DNA of 36,595 bases from Flavobacteriaceae bacterium CG_4_10_14_3_um_filter_33_47 (GCA_002784145.1 PFKE01000153.1:1-36595), one strand, 5' to 3'. Counted from the stretch's first letter, positions 1 through 8,613 are shown. Notes: generated by a model from the letters alone, not told the origin. Translations and numbers: made by a program.

Positions 1-967
1 CACTCATGCCAATAATTTTTCTATCAGGAAAACATTCTGCGATGATGTTTAAGGCAAACCTATCATTTACATCATTAAAAATTGGTACTAGCACGCATTT
101 GTTTAAAATAATAAAGTTAGCATAACTTGCAGGAATAGTAACATTGTCAAACAATAACCGTGTTGGCATTGGCAACTCAATAATATTTGGTGTTTTTCCG
201 TTTTCTAAAACAGAGGTTTTTAGGCGTTTTAAATTATCTTGTAAAGCTTTATAATTTTTACTTTTAGTATCAGATTCAACGACTGTAATAATCGTATCTT
301 CATTTACAAATCGGGCTAAATCATCAATGTGGCCATGTGTGTCATCACCAACAATGCCATCGCCTAACCAAATCACATTTGTAATGCCTAAATATTCTTT
401 AAAAATGGTTTCGTAATCGGTTTTTGTAAAATTTTTGTTTCTTACTTGAATCGTAGGATGTAATAAACATTCTTCTGAAGTTAATAAAGTACCTTTTCCA
501 TTTACGTCAATGGCTCCTCCTTCTAAAACAACAGGTTTCCCTTTATAAACAACTTGTGTTAAAGGCATATTTAAATGATTTGCTACTTTAGAAGGCACAT
601 GTTCATCAAGTTTGAAATTACTGTACTTCGCCCAACCATTAAAATTGAAGTTTAAAGCTTCACGTTTTGAACCATTTTTTACAATAATGGGTCCAGAATC
701 ACGCATCCAGCTTCTATTGGTTTTATGAATGATATAAGAGATATTTGAAATATTTACATGTGCCATTTCAAGCATTTCATGAACTTTTGCTTTTAATTTT
801 TCATCAGTAACCACTAAAAAAACAGTTTCAACAAGCGCCACTTTTTTAATAAATTCAACAAAAGCCCATTGAATTGCTCCATATTTTCCAGGCCAATCAT
901 TACCATTATGGGGAAAGCAAAGTAAAAGACCTTGTTGTTTTTCCCATTCTGCCGGAAATCGTCTCAT
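1..967 (-). CDS. aguA: Agmatine deiminase, partial (C-terminus beyond window)
   Basis: Hydrolyses agmatine to N-carbamoylputrescine and ammonia in the cytoplasm. The reverse-strand frame is open from the ATG at 967-965 to the window edge, 322 complete codons, beginning MRRFPAEWEKQQGLLLCFPH. Family motifs of the peptidyl-arginine-deiminase fold are visible: NRSWMRDSGP near residues 84-93 (guanidino-group contact), VLEGGAIDVNGKGT near 147-160, and DDTHGHIDDLARF near 208-220, which carries the catalytic His. The catalytic Cys lies close to the C-terminus in this family and is outside the window, so about 25 residues are probably missing. The start overlaps the aguB stop in a TAATG junction, which suggests translational coupling. 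Together with aguB it makes the two-step agmatine route to putrescine. Confidence 0.93.
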   Translation of the reverse strand, partial: MRRFPAEWEKQQGLLLCFPHNGNDWPGKYGAIQWAFVEFIKKVALVETVFLVVTDEKLKAKVHEMLEMAHVNISNISYIIHKTNRSWMRDSGPIIVKNGSKREALNFNFNGWAKYSNFKLDEHVPSKVANHLNMPLTQVVYKGKPVVLEGGAIDVNGKGTLLTSEECLLHPTIQVRNKNFTKTDYETIFKEYLGITNVIWLGDGIVGDDTHGHIDDLARFVNEDTIITVVESDTKSKNYKALQDNLKRLKTSVLENGKTPNIIELPMPTRLLFDNVTIPASYANFIILNKCVLVPIFNDVNDRFALNIIAECFPDRKIIGMS

Positions 968-1854
968 TAGTCTATTGCACGTTTAGTTATATCTGCAAAA
1001 GCATCAATGCGTCTGTCTCTAAAAAATGGCCAGTTTTGACGCACATTCTCTTGCAAATCTAAATCTACTTCAGCAATAAGAATTTCCTCTTTATCATGTG
1101 ATGCTTGCGCTAATATTTCGCCTTGTGGACCAGCAATAAAAGATGCTCCCCAAAACTGAATGCCCTCTGTGTTTGGTAAATATTTTTCTAAACCAATTCT
1201 GTTTGCGGCTGCAACATATACTCCATTAGCAACAGCATGTCCTTTCATTACATTCATCCAAGCACCATATTGATTGTCTCCGTATTGTTCTTTTTCTTTT
1301 GGATGCCAGCCAATAGCTGTTGGGTAAAACAACACCTCTGCTCCTTTTAATGCGGTTAATCTGGCAGCTTCAGGATACCATTGATCCCAACAAATTAGGA
1401 CACCAACATTTCCTTTTTTAGTAGTGTTAGATTTAAAACCTAAATCGCCTGGTGTAAAATAAAACTTTTCATAAAAATGAGGGTCATCTGGAATATGCAT
1501 TTTACGGTATAAACCAGCTTCAGAACCATCTGTGTCTAAAATATAGGCACTGTTATGATAGATACCAGCCATACGTTTTTCAAAAAACGGCACAATAATT
1601 ACCACACCCAATTCTTTTGCCAAGGTGCTGAAAGCCTTAAAAGAAGTGCTGTAGAGTGGTTCTGCCAATGCAAAATTGTCGGTATCTTCACTCTGACAAA
1701 AATAATGACTGCTATACAGTTCTGGTAACGAAATAACTTCTGCACCTTTTTTAGCTGCATCCCTTACCCAACTTAAACATTTTTTTAAATTGTTTTCAGG
1801 TTTGTCATTTAAATTAAGCTGAATCACAGCAATTTTATAGGTTCTATTTCCCAT
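967..1854 (-). CDS. aguB: N-carbamoylputrescine amidase
   Basis: Nitrilase-superfamily amidase that converts N-carbamoylputrescine to putrescine, CO2 and ammonia. The 295-residue length is typical. The Glu-Lys-Cys triad can be placed: E45 in ISLPELYSSHYF, K118 in LYRKMHIPDDP, and C155 in GVLICWDQWYPEAAR. The stretch YNDN-like GDNQYGAWMNVMKGHAVANG is also typical of the plant/bacterial CPA group. The gene lies directly upstream of aguA with a one-base TAATG overlap, so the pair is almost certainly co-transcribed. A TANNTTTG-type -7 element (reverse strand, 1873-1880) sits just upstream of the start, without an obvious -33 TTG. Confidence 0.95.
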   Translation of the reverse strand: MGNRTYKIAVIQLNLNDKPENNLKKCLSWVRDAAKKGAEVISLPELYSSHYFCQSEDTDNFALAEPLYSTSFKAFSTLAKELGVVIIVPFFEKRMAGIYHNSAYILDTDGSEAGLYRKMHIPDDPHFYEKFYFTPGDLGFKSNTTKKGNVGVLICWDQWYPEAARLTALKGAEVLFYPTAIGWHPKEKEQYGDNQYGAWMNVMKGHAVANGVYVAAANRIGLEKYLPNTEGIQFWGASFIAGPQGEILAQASHDKEEILIAEVDLDLQENVRQNWPFFRDRRIDAFADITKRAID

Positions 1855-1926
1855 GTGTTACAATTAAGATTACAAAAATAGTTATTTAGATTAGAATAGA
1901 AACTTTGAAACTAAAATTCAAGGATA

Positions 1927-3477
1927 TTACCAATCAATAGGTCTGTAATCTTTTAAGAATTTGCCACACCAGTGCTTTCCTGTGTTTATACCATCAAATA
2001 AAGGATCCATCACGCGTGCCGCACCATCAACAATATCTAATGGCGGCTGAAAATCATGAACTTCCGCTTTATGTTTTGCTAAATCTACTGGATCTTCGTC
2101 GGTGACCCAACCAGTATCAACGGCATTGATATAAATACCATATTTTGACAAATCTTCTGAAGCAGTATGCGTTAACATATTCAAAGCAGCTTTTGCCATG
2201 TTGGTATGAGGGTGCCGAGATTCTTTATGAAACCGATGAAACTTTCCTTCCATAGCAGACACATTAATAATATGTTTTTTACCTGTATTATCCTTTTTCA
2301 TAATTTCAGAAAGACGATTACATAACACAAATGGTGCAACGGAATTTACCAATTGAACTTCAATCATTTCAGTAGTTTCAATGTCACCAAGTTTTAATCG
2401 CCAACTATTGGTTTTACGCAAATCAACCTGTTGTAAATCAGCATCCAATTGACCTTCTGGAAAGATTTCTTTGGCTACCAACGCATTATCAAAACTATAA
2501 GGAATTTGTGATAATTTGGCCGATGCCCTGATGCCAATTCCTGGTTCTGGACCATGCCAAGTTACAGGCATATTTTGGTTTGGAGACGCTGTTGATGTTA
2601 ATGCTTTTAATTCTTGCAAACAATGATTGTGGTCTGAAAGCAAATCTTTAGCAAACTTTGGTAAAGATTCTATGGCACGTTCTTCATTTTGCATGAGGTG
2701 CGCATAAAAACCTGCGGGTCTTCTAACCGTTTGGGCTGCATTATTGATAAGAACATCCAATCGATCATAGGTTTGTTCTATAAAATTACAGAATATTTCA
2801 ACGCTTGGTATGTGCCTTAAATCCAAACCGTGAATTTTTAATCGATGTCCCCATTCTGTAAAGTCTGATTCTTTTGAAAAACGCAAAGCAGAATCTACAG
2901 GAAAGCGTGTTGTAGCAACCACGGTTGCTCCTGCCCGCAAACACATTAGGGTAATGTGATATCCTATTTTTAAACGCGAACCTGTTATAATGGCTACTTG
3001 ACCTCTTAAATCTGCTGTTTGAAATCGCTTGGCATAGTTAAAGTCACCGCATTCCGTACACATGGTATCATAAAAATGATGTAGTTTGGTAAATTCCGTT
3101 TTACAGACATAACAGTTTCTAGGCGTTTGTAATTCGATGTCTTTTTTATTAATTAATTCTGCAGGAGATAACAATTTAGGTGCCTGAAATATGATGGATT
3201 CTCTTGCACTTCTGATACCGGTTTCTTTTCTAGCTGTTCGGTCTTTTGCTGCTAATTTTCTGCGCTCTGCTTTTTTTGCGTCTTTTTTCCATTTTATAAA
3301 TTCCTGTTTATTTGGACGCGACAATTGCCCAGAAGCTTTAATCAAAGCAATTCGTTGTTCTTCAGGAATTTCAAAAATTTGATTGGAATTAGAAACTAAA
3401 CGTTCTAAAATATCAATGCATTTATTGATTTCTTCAGAAGAAATTTCAGATTCTGATTTCTTATTCTCATTAATCAT
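1927..3477 (-). CDS. Zinc-ribbon SDR-family protein lacking the catalytic Tyr
   Basis: A 516-residue protein built in three parts. Residues 1-100 are helical and lysine/arginine-rich. Residues 122-143 form a CxxC-N14-CxxC site (C122, C125, C140, C143) that looks zinc-binding. From about 155 to the end is a Rossmann fold of the short-chain dehydrogenase family: [10 protein letters not shown] at 165-174 in place of TGxxxGxG, NNAAQ at 245-249 and NVSAMEG at 405-411. The usual YxxxK catalytic pair is replaced: Lys429 is present in [12 protein letters not shown] but the Tyr position is Thr425. A long insertion (about 255-375) separates the two halves of the fold. Dinucleotide binding is likely, but a classical SDR reaction is doubtful. 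Cytosolic; substrate unknown. Its own promoter is proposed at 3505-3537. Confidence 0.85.
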   Translation of the reverse strand: MINENKKSESEISSEEINKCIDILERLVSNSNQIFEIPEEQRIALIKASGQLSRPNKQEFIKWKKDAKKAERRKLAAKDRTARKETGIRSARESIIFQAPKLLSPAELINKKDIELQTPRNCYVCKTEFTKLHHFYDTMCTECGDFNYAKRFQTADLRGQVAIITGSRLKIGYHITLMCLRAGATVVATTRFPVDSALRFSKESDFTEWGHRLKIHGLDLRHIPSVEIFCNFIEQTYDRLDVLINNAAQTVRRPAGFYAHLMQNEERAIESLPKFAKDLLSDHNHCLQELKALTSTASPNQNMPVTWHGPEPGIGIRASAKLSQIPYSFDNALVAKEIFPEGQLDADLQQVDLRKTNSWRLKLGDIETTEMIEVQLVNSVAPFVLCNRLSEIMKKDNTGKKHIINVSAMEGKFHRFHKESRHPHTNMAKAALNMLTHTASEDLSKYGIYINAVDTGWVTDEDPVDLAKHKAEVHDFQPPLDIVDGAARVMDPLFDGINTGKHWCGKFLKDYRPIDW

Positions 3478-3504
3478 AGCAAAACATTATTGATATAAAA
3501 TGGG

Positions 3505-3537
3505 CAAAATTAGTTTAATTTCTATCTTAAAAAACAA
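3505..3537 (-). promoter_or_regulatory. Flavobacterial sigma-A promoter for the SDR gene
   Basis: Read on the reverse strand, TTG (3537-3535) is followed after 22 bases by TAATTTTG (3512-3505), matching TTG-N17-23-TANNTTTG. The predicted start of transcription is about 20 bases upstream of the ATG at 3477. The -33 part lies directly against the stop codon of the upstream permease gene, so the SDR gene can be transcribed separately from the unit above it. Confidence 0.55.
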
Positions 3538-3538
3538 A

Positions 3539-4444
3539 CTATCTTAAAGTTCTGAAATTTTTCTTTGAATTGATGAAATATACCCCAGTTAACAATATTA
3601 CTGCTGCTAAAATAGACTGTCCGGTAATTTTTTCATCTAAAACATACCAACCCAAAAGCAATGCTATAACAGGGTTTACATAGGCTGATGTTGAAACTTT
3701 CTCAGTTGAAACCACTTTAAGTAAATAATTGAAAGACGTAAAGGCCACAATACTTCCAAATAAAATCAAAAGAATCATGGAAAATTTAACAGAACCTGTC
3801 CATGCTAAAGGTGATAACCATTCTTCACCAATGATAAAACTCGCCATAAAAAGCAATAGGCCACCTGAAAGCATTTGATAGCCTGTATTTATGAAAAAAT
3901 TGGAAGGTAATTCTGCTTTTGCAACAAATAAACTACCAAAGCTCCAACTGATGACACAGGTAAAAATCATGATAATACCAATAATGCTGTTTTCTTGATA
4001 AACCAATTGTTTTTGGCTCACCAATAAATACATGCCTATAATACCTAAAATAATTCCAATAATTGATGATGTTTTTATTTTTTTACCATCAATCATTCGC
4101 ATGAGAATTAATACCATAAGGGGTTGTGTTGAAGCTTCCAAAGCACCAAACCCACTATCAACATATTTAAGTGCCCAAACAAAAACACCATTGCCATAAG
4201 CCAAAAACAAAAACCCTGCAATAATGCAATTAATGAGTTGCTTTTTATTGATGGCTAAACTTATTTTCATTGATTTTGCGATTCCAAAAATGAGTAATCC
4301 AGCCGTAATAAAACGGATGGCTGCTAAGAAGAGTGGTGATAATTGGGTGACCGCTATTTTATTAAGAAGATAGGTTGAGCCCCAAATAACATAAATAGCG
4401 AAAAACGCGAAAATAATTAGTAATGTTTTTCGAGGTAAGTTCAT
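3539..4444 (-). CDS. EamA/DMT-family transporter
   Basis: A 301-residue inner-membrane protein with about ten hydrophobic helices arranged as two five-helix EamA repeats, the standard size for the drug/metabolite transporter superfamily. The first repeat contains IWGSTYLLNKIAV and FGALEASTQPLMVLIL; the second contains SWSFGSLFVAK and STSAYVNPVIALLLGWYVL. The pattern of a Pro-containing helix near the end of each repeat is typical. Substrate cannot be predicted; members export amino acids, purines and other small metabolites. It is the last gene of a probable unit with the cold-shock gene and ppk2 upstream (33-base gap to ppk2). Confidence 0.9.
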   Translation of the reverse strand: MNLPRKTLLIIFAFFAIYVIWGSTYLLNKIAVTQLSPLFLAAIRFITAGLLIFGIAKSMKISLAINKKQLINCIIAGFLFLAYGNGVFVWALKYVDSGFGALEASTQPLMVLILMRMIDGKKIKTSSIIGIILGIIGMYLLVSQKQLVYQENSIIGIIMIFTCVISWSFGSLFVAKAELPSNFFINTGYQMLSGGLLLFMASFIIGEEWLSPLAWTGSVKFSMILLILFGSIVAFTSFNYLLKVVSTEKVSTSAYVNPVIALLLGWYVLDEKITGQSILAAVILLTGVYFINSKKNFRTLR

Positions 4445-4477
4445 GAAAAATAAAAGTGAATGAGTAAAAAATAATCT

Positions 4478-5224
4478 TTAAGCGTTATTAAAAATTTCGG
4501 TAACAATACTAGGGTCTAAGGTTAAGCGTTCACCTGTTTCCCCTTTTTTATCATAATTAATTTTATCAACTACATAACGCATGACTTCTTTTCTGGCCAC
4601 ATCGCGTTCGTTACCTTTTACTACAATCCAAGGCGCATGTGGTTTTGCCGTTTTTCTAAACATGAACTCTTTATAAAAAGTGAATTCTTCCCATTTAGAC
4701 TGTGCTTGCACATCTACACTGCTTAGTTTCCATTGTTTTAAAGGGTTATAAACACGTTCTTCAAGTCTTCGCTTTTGTTCTTCTTGGTCTATAGAAAACC
4801 AAAATTTAAACAAATGAATGCCGTCTTGAATGAGCATTTTCTCTAACGCAACTACTTGCCTGTTAAATAGATTGTATTGTTTTTTTGTACAGAAGCCCAT
4901 AACAGGTTCAACAACCGCTCTATTGTACCAACTTCTATCAAAAAGAACGATCTCTCCAGGTCCAGGTAAATGTTCTATATATCGCTGAAAATACCATTGA
5001 CCCATTTCTTTTTCGGTGGGCTTTGACAGTGCAACAACTTTAAAAAGTCTCGGATTTAAAAAACGAATAAATCGCATGATAGCTCCGCCTTTTCCGGCGG
5101 TATCTCTACCTTCAAATAAAATAAGAATTCTTTGGTTGGTTTCTTTTATGTGCTGTTGTAACCAAACAAGTTCAGTTTGTAAATTAATATATTCCTGATC
5201 TTGCTCTAAAAGATGTAAGGCCAA
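4478..5224 (-). CDS. ppk2: Polyphosphate kinase 2 family protein (TTG start)
   Basis: PPK2-family kinase, which transfers phosphate between polyphosphate and nucleotides. The 248-residue length fits a single-domain class I or III enzyme. Walker A is GRDTAGKGG at 39-47; the lid/Walker B-type segment is VLFDRSWYNRAVVEPVMGF at 93-111, both diagnostic. Substrate preference (NDP or NMP) cannot be read reliably by eye. The start appears to be TTG at 5224-5222: the upstream in-frame sequence reaches a stop without an ATG, and the next internal Met lies inside the P-loop helix. It follows the cold-shock gene by 32 bases and precedes the EamA permease by 33, so all three probably share a transcript. 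Confidence 0.92.
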   Translation of the reverse strand: MALHLLEQDQEYINLQTELVWLQQHIKETNQRILILFEGRDTAGKGGAIMRFIRFLNPRLFKVVALSKPTEKEMGQWYFQRYIEHLPGPGEIVLFDRSWYNRAVVEPVMGFCTKKQYNLFNRQVVALEKMLIQDGIHLFKFWFSIDQEEQKRRLEERVYNPLKQWKLSSVDVQAQSKWEEFTFYKEFMFRKTAKPHAPWIVVKGNERDVARKEVMRYVVDKINYDKKGETGERLTLDPSIVTEIFNNA

Positions 5225-5256
5225 TTTTAAGGATAGTTTTATTTAAAAAATGAGAA

Positions 5257-5706
5257 TCAAATCTTTTTAACGCGAACAGCATTCATTCCTTTTTGACCTC
5301 TTTCAAGTTCATATTGAACCTTATCATTTTCCTGAATGTCTTCAAGTAAACCGCTGACATGTACAAAATATTTTTCTTGTGAGTCACTATCGATAATAAA
5401 CCCAAACCCTTTGGACGAATCAAAAAATGATACTTTTCCTTTTTTTATTGGATCTTCTTCTTCTCTATGTTCTTTTTTTGGAACCCCTATTTCAATGCTT
5501 TCTGCTTCTACTTTAACTTTCATTGAAGGGTCTGGAGGCGTGTCGGTTAAATTGCCATTATAATCAACATAAGCAAACTGAATACCTTGAGGATTTTCTT
5601 TAGATTCAGCCTTTCTAGCTTCTTTTTTCTTTTGCTTGTCTTCTCTTTTCTTTAAACGCTTTTTTTCTTTTTCAATTTTGTTAAAGGTTACTTGTGATTT
5701 AGCCAT
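5257..5706 (-). CDS. Cold-shock-domain RNA-binding protein with basic N-terminus
   Basis: A 149-residue protein with a C-terminal cold-shock domain (about 86-149). RNP1 is KGFGFI at 99-104 and RNP2 is YFVHVS at 113-118, the aromatic surfaces that stack on single-stranded RNA or DNA. Residues 1-40 are extremely lysine-rich, a low-complexity extension seen in Bacteroidota cold-shock proteins. A linker of about 45 residues joins the two. Likely role: RNA chaperone. It is the first gene of the csp-ppk2-eamA unit. The 195-base gap upstream (5707-5901) holds no recognised gene and no full match to TTG-N17-23-TANNTTTG that I could find. Confidence 0.92.
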   Translation of the reverse strand: MAKSQVTFNKIEKEKKRLKKREDKQKKKEARKAESKENPQGIQFAYVDYNGNLTDTPPDPSMKVKVEAESIEIGVPKKEHREEEDPIKKGKVSFFDSSKGFGFIIDSDSQEKYFVHVSGLLEDIQENDKVQYELERGQKGMNAVRVKKI

Positions 5707-5901
5707 AGTTCACTATTTCTTGTTTTAAATGATTATTTTTTAATGATGCCAATATAATTTTTACTAAAACTCAAACAAGAAACACTTTACTGTTGAAAAA
5801 ATTAAATAAAAATTGCCTTAACACGCTTATAAGCTGTAAATGTAGTGTAAATTTTAGGGAAGTAGAAATAAGTATTATTAAATTTAATTAAAGATTTATT
5901 T

Positions 5902-7452
5902 TTAATCTTTTGGTGCATAGCCGTGTATAGACTCATAAACCTCGTCAAAATTTGCTCTTAAATACGCATTCAGCTTTTTTCTGTAGTCGTCTTTTAGCCA
6001 TTCCACAAAGTTGAAGGTGCTTTTACTAATGCATTTTGTGTATCGGTTTATTCTAAAATCAATATCATCTCCTAACATTTTAGCCAAGGCTAAAGCATCA
6101 TAAACATCTTCACTGTTTTCAACACATATTTTTGCATGTTGAGCAATGGAGCGTTCTAGAACAACTTTTGAGGATTCTCCATTTCTAATAGAATTTACAT
6201 AGGTTTCATGTACATTAAATGATAAATCTTTGGAGTTGCTAAACTCTGCCCTTAGTTCATCTGGCATTTCATATTTAAAATTACTTTCCAATTCTTCATC
6301 ACCCAATAAAGAATCCAGATAATAATTGGGCGATTTAAAAATACGTTGCCAGTCCAAATTATCTCCCCACGGACCAAAACGGTGAAAATTGTTACCTAAA
6401 TCAATGACATCAAACGATTTTTTATTTTTTAGAATTCTGGAGCCACGACCTATCATTTGATAATATAATGTTAGTGATTTTGTGGCTCTGTTTAATATAA
6501 TGCTTTCAACGGTAGGCTCATCAAAACCAGTTGTTAAAATACTTACGGAGGTTAAAATGGCATCAGGCGTTTTTTTAAACCATCTCAAGATTAATGCACG
6601 TTCTTTTCTTGTGTTGGTATTATCTAAGTGAGCTATGGGATAGCCGGCTCTTTTAAAGGTATCATATACATGCAATGATGTATTGATACCATTGTTGAAA
6701 ATTAATGTTTTTTTACCCTTACAGCGTTCTTCATAAGCACCTAATAGTTTAGACAACATATCATTGTCTGTGTACAAATCTTCTGAAGATTTAACCGTAT
6801 AATCACCATTGGCACCAACCACTAAAGAGGTTAGGCCAACATTGTATGTAAACATATTGGCACGTGCTAAAAATCCGTTTTCTATTAATGATTCTATAGA
6901 TTCGCCTACAATAAGTTCGTCATAGTTATCGGTCATTGGTAATTCAATACTAGAACTTAAAGGAGTTGCCGTAACGCCAAGAACAAAAGATTTACTGAAA
7001 AATTTAAAGAGTTTCGTAAACGAATTATAATGAGCTTCATCAATAATTACCAAACCAATATCGGAAATATCTAATTTATCATCGCTAAGTCGGTTGTTTA
7101 AGGTCTCAACCATGGCTACAAAACAACTAAATTGATTTTGGTCATCTAATTTAGCCTTGCTATCTATTATTTTATTTACCACACCAAACTCCGTAAGCAC
7201 CGATGATGTTTGCTTACAAAGTTCTATACGATGGGTCATCACCAAAACTTTTTTATTGTGATGCTTTAAATATTGCCTAACAATTTCAGAAAATATAACG
7301 GTTTTTCCACCGCCAGTTGGTAATTGATATAGCAAGTGATAATCATCGGGTGCTTCTTCAAATAATTTAAAAATTTGATTGATAGCGCCTTTTTGATAAC
7401 TATATAAATCCTTACCTACTTTACGATCTTCTAATTCTGTTTGCTTTGACAT
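5902..7452 (-). CDS. DEAH-type superfamily 2 helicase
   Basis: A 516-residue SF2 helicase. The Q-like entry is YSYQKGAINQIF; motif I is PTGGGKT at 45-51; motif II is DEAH at 138-141; motif III is TATP at 161-164; motif VI is QMIGRGSR at 332-339. This order resembles the Rad25/XPB and RecQ-like/RadD group of stand-alone DEAH helicases. Residues from about 370 on form a helical C-terminal part with no domain I recognise. No methylase, nuclease or restriction gene is adjacent, so a defence role is not supported; repair or replication restart is a reasonable inference. A TATTTTTG -7 element (reverse strand, 7473-7480) lies just upstream of the ATG, without a clear -33. Confidence 0.88.
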   Translation of the reverse strand: MSKQTELEDRKVGKDLYSYQKGAINQIFKLFEEAPDDYHLLYQLPTGGGKTVIFSEIVRQYLKHHNKKVLVMTHRIELCKQTSSVLTEFGVVNKIIDSKAKLDDQNQFSCFVAMVETLNNRLSDDKLDISDIGLVIIDEAHYNSFTKLFKFFSKSFVLGVTATPLSSSIELPMTDNYDELIVGESIESLIENGFLARANMFTYNVGLTSLVVGANGDYTVKSSEDLYTDNDMLSKLLGAYEERCKGKKTLIFNNGINTSLHVYDTFKRAGYPIAHLDNTNTRKERALILRWFKKTPDAILTSVSILTTGFDEPTVESIILNRATKSLTLYYQMIGRGSRILKNKKSFDVIDLGNNFHRFGPWGDNLDWQRIFKSPNYYLDSLLGDEELESNFKYEMPDELRAEFSNSKDLSFNVHETYVNSIRNGESSKVVLERSIAQHAKICVENSEDVYDALALAKMLGDDIDFRINRYTKCISKSTFNFVEWLKDDYRKKLNAYLRANFDEVYESIHGYAPKD

Positions 7453-7673
7453 ACTTTATTTTTGTCCGAGTGCAAAAATAACATCTTTAAAGGGTTTTAA
7501 GCGAATGAATTTTTTATTTTTTAAAATAGTTTGTAACAAACGTCGCTAAATAACTTTACTTATGAAAATAGAAAAATCTTTTAAAAGCCAAGAAAAATAA
7601 CTAAATAACATTTAAAAGTCTCATATACTGACTTATCCTAAAAAAAACCAATCTATTAAGAAGCCCTTTCTAT

Positions 7674-8342
7674 TTATTCCTTAACTATTATAACAGTCCC
7701 TTTAACATTTATAGAAAGTGCCCAAAGATTGGAGGCAATGACATTTTCTTGCTCGTCAACAATTCTAAATTCAGCTGTATTAGGCAAATAAGATCCTTCG
7801 TTTAAAGCTAAAAAATCTATTTTATTAAAACCTTCTTTTAAGTCCAATTTAAATCCTTTGGTTGCATTGGTAAGATAAACACGTGGTTTTATAATCTCAT
7901 CGTTTACAGAGATGCTTATTAAATCGCCATCTTGCTGCCCATAATCACTATAAAAAACATAAACGTATTTTGATTTGGTTTTAAAATCTCCAAAATAAAC
8001 ATCTACTTTGCTTCCTTTAGTTCCTAAAAACATCTCCTCATTAATGGATTTAATGTTTTTTTCTAACCTTTTTTCATATAATTCTCCAGGATTACCAAAG
8101 GTTTCTCCAAACATTGAAAACTCTTTTTTTGGTACGTTTAATTCTGAATTGGTTTTTGGTATCGATAAGCCGCTAAAACTATTGTTTTGATTTGTTTTTG
8201 ATGGAAAAGGAATGCTTGTTACTGCCGAATCTTTTTTACTTTCAATAGCTGGTATGGGTGTAGATTTTATTTGACTGTCAATTTGAGCATTAACAAGCAT
8301 AGAAAATAAAAAACCAAAAATAAATAAAAACTTAATTTTCAT
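7674..8342 (-). CDS. Secreted protein of unknown function
   Basis: I do not recognise this gene. The likely product is 222 residues, starting at the ATG at 8342 with a signal peptide (MKIKFLFIFGFLFSMLVNAQ, cleavage after the AxA-like VNA). An in-frame ATG further upstream at 8438 is unlikely, because a good promoter (8382-8409) lies between the two. After a Ser/Pro/Lys-rich linker (about 20-75) the C-terminal 130 residues look like a beta-rich domain with KSKYVYVFYSDYGQQDGD, SISVNDEIIKPRVYL and LDLKEGFNKIDFLALNEG. This is reminiscent of a carbohydrate-binding-like sandwich, but that is only an impression. The gene is transcribed divergently from the micropeptide genes. Confidence 0.75.
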   Translation of the reverse strand: MKIKFLFIFGFLFSMLVNAQIDSQIKSTPIPAIESKKDSAVTSIPFPSKTNQNNSFSGLSIPKTNSELNVPKKEFSMFGETFGNPGELYEKRLEKNIKSINEEMFLGTKGSKVDVYFGDFKTKSKYVYVFYSDYGQQDGDLISISVNDEIIKPRVYLTNATKGFKLDLKEGFNKIDFLALNEGSYLPNTAEFRIVDEQENVIASNLWALSINVKGTVIIVKE

Positions 8343-8381
8343 GGGTTTTACAAATATACAAACACGCTTTAAATTTTGTTT

Positions 8382-8409
8382 CAAAGATATTTTTTTATCC
8401 CTTACACAA
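8382..8409 (-). promoter_or_regulatory. Sigma-A promoter for the secreted protein gene
   Basis: On the reverse strand, TTG (8409-8407) is followed after 17 bases by TATCTTTG (8389-8382), an exact match to the Bacteroidota -33/-7 consensus. Transcription would start near 8376, giving a 5' leader of about 34 bases before the ATG at 8342. This decides the start of that gene. Confidence 0.65.
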
Positions 8410-8451
8410 TATAACTCTATGGTATATTTTGCAATCATTTAACAAATACCG

Positions 8452-8512
8452 TTCCTAAATATTTTTAAAAGGAAATATATTAAGTTATTTCCTACCCTAT
8501 TTTTAAAAGGAA
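8452..8512. repeat. Paired TTCCT-N13/14-AGGAA dyads with 14-bp direct repeat
   Basis: Two copies of ATTTTTAAAAGGAA occur at 8461-8474 and 8499-8512. Each copy ends a half-palindrome: TTCCT (8452-8456) pairs with AGGAA (8470-8474), and TTCCT (8489-8493) pairs with AGGAA (8508-8512). An extra inverted pair, GGAAATA (8471-8477) and TATTTCC (8486-8492), lies between them. The cluster sits between the two divergent promoters at 8382-8409 and 8554-8581, which is where operators or a UP-like element would be expected. No regulator is known for it; function is inference. Confidence 0.55.
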
Positions 8513-8553
8513 CTGTTAAAATTGTTAATTTATTATTATGTTATACATAGTAC

Positions 8554-8581
8554 TGTAACAAATCAAAAACATAGTCGTCTA
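8554..8581 (+). promoter_or_regulatory. ECF-sigma-like promoter of the micropeptide genes
   Basis: TGTAAC (8554-8559), 16 bases, then CGTCTA (8576-8581). An AAC-containing -35 and a CGTC -10 at 16-17 bp spacing is the general signature of ECF sigma-factor promoters. No TTG-N17-23-TANNTTTG match exists on this strand in the gap. The predicted transcript would begin near 8588, about 26 bases before the first peptide ATG. No ECF sigma gene is in this window, so the cognate factor is unknown. Confidence 0.45.
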
Positions 8582-8613
8582 TATAGTATAAATCAATCAA
8601 AAAAATAGAAATC

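Noticed and set aside
874-1062. Forward-strand ORF across the aguA-aguB junction
   Set aside because: Lies antisense to two well-supported genes and its translation has no recognisable features.
5890-5910. Hairpin AAAGATT/AATCTTT at the end of the helicase gene as a terminator
   Set aside because: The stem is weak and AT-only, and no T-run follows it on the reverse strand.
5902-7452. Helicase as part of a defence island
   Set aside because: Neighbours are a cold-shock protein and a secreted protein; no nuclease, methylase or toxin gene is adjacent.
8343-8438. 32-residue N-terminal extension of the secreted protein (ATG 8438)
   Set aside because: A consensus promoter lies inside the extension and the shorter start gives a clean signal peptide.
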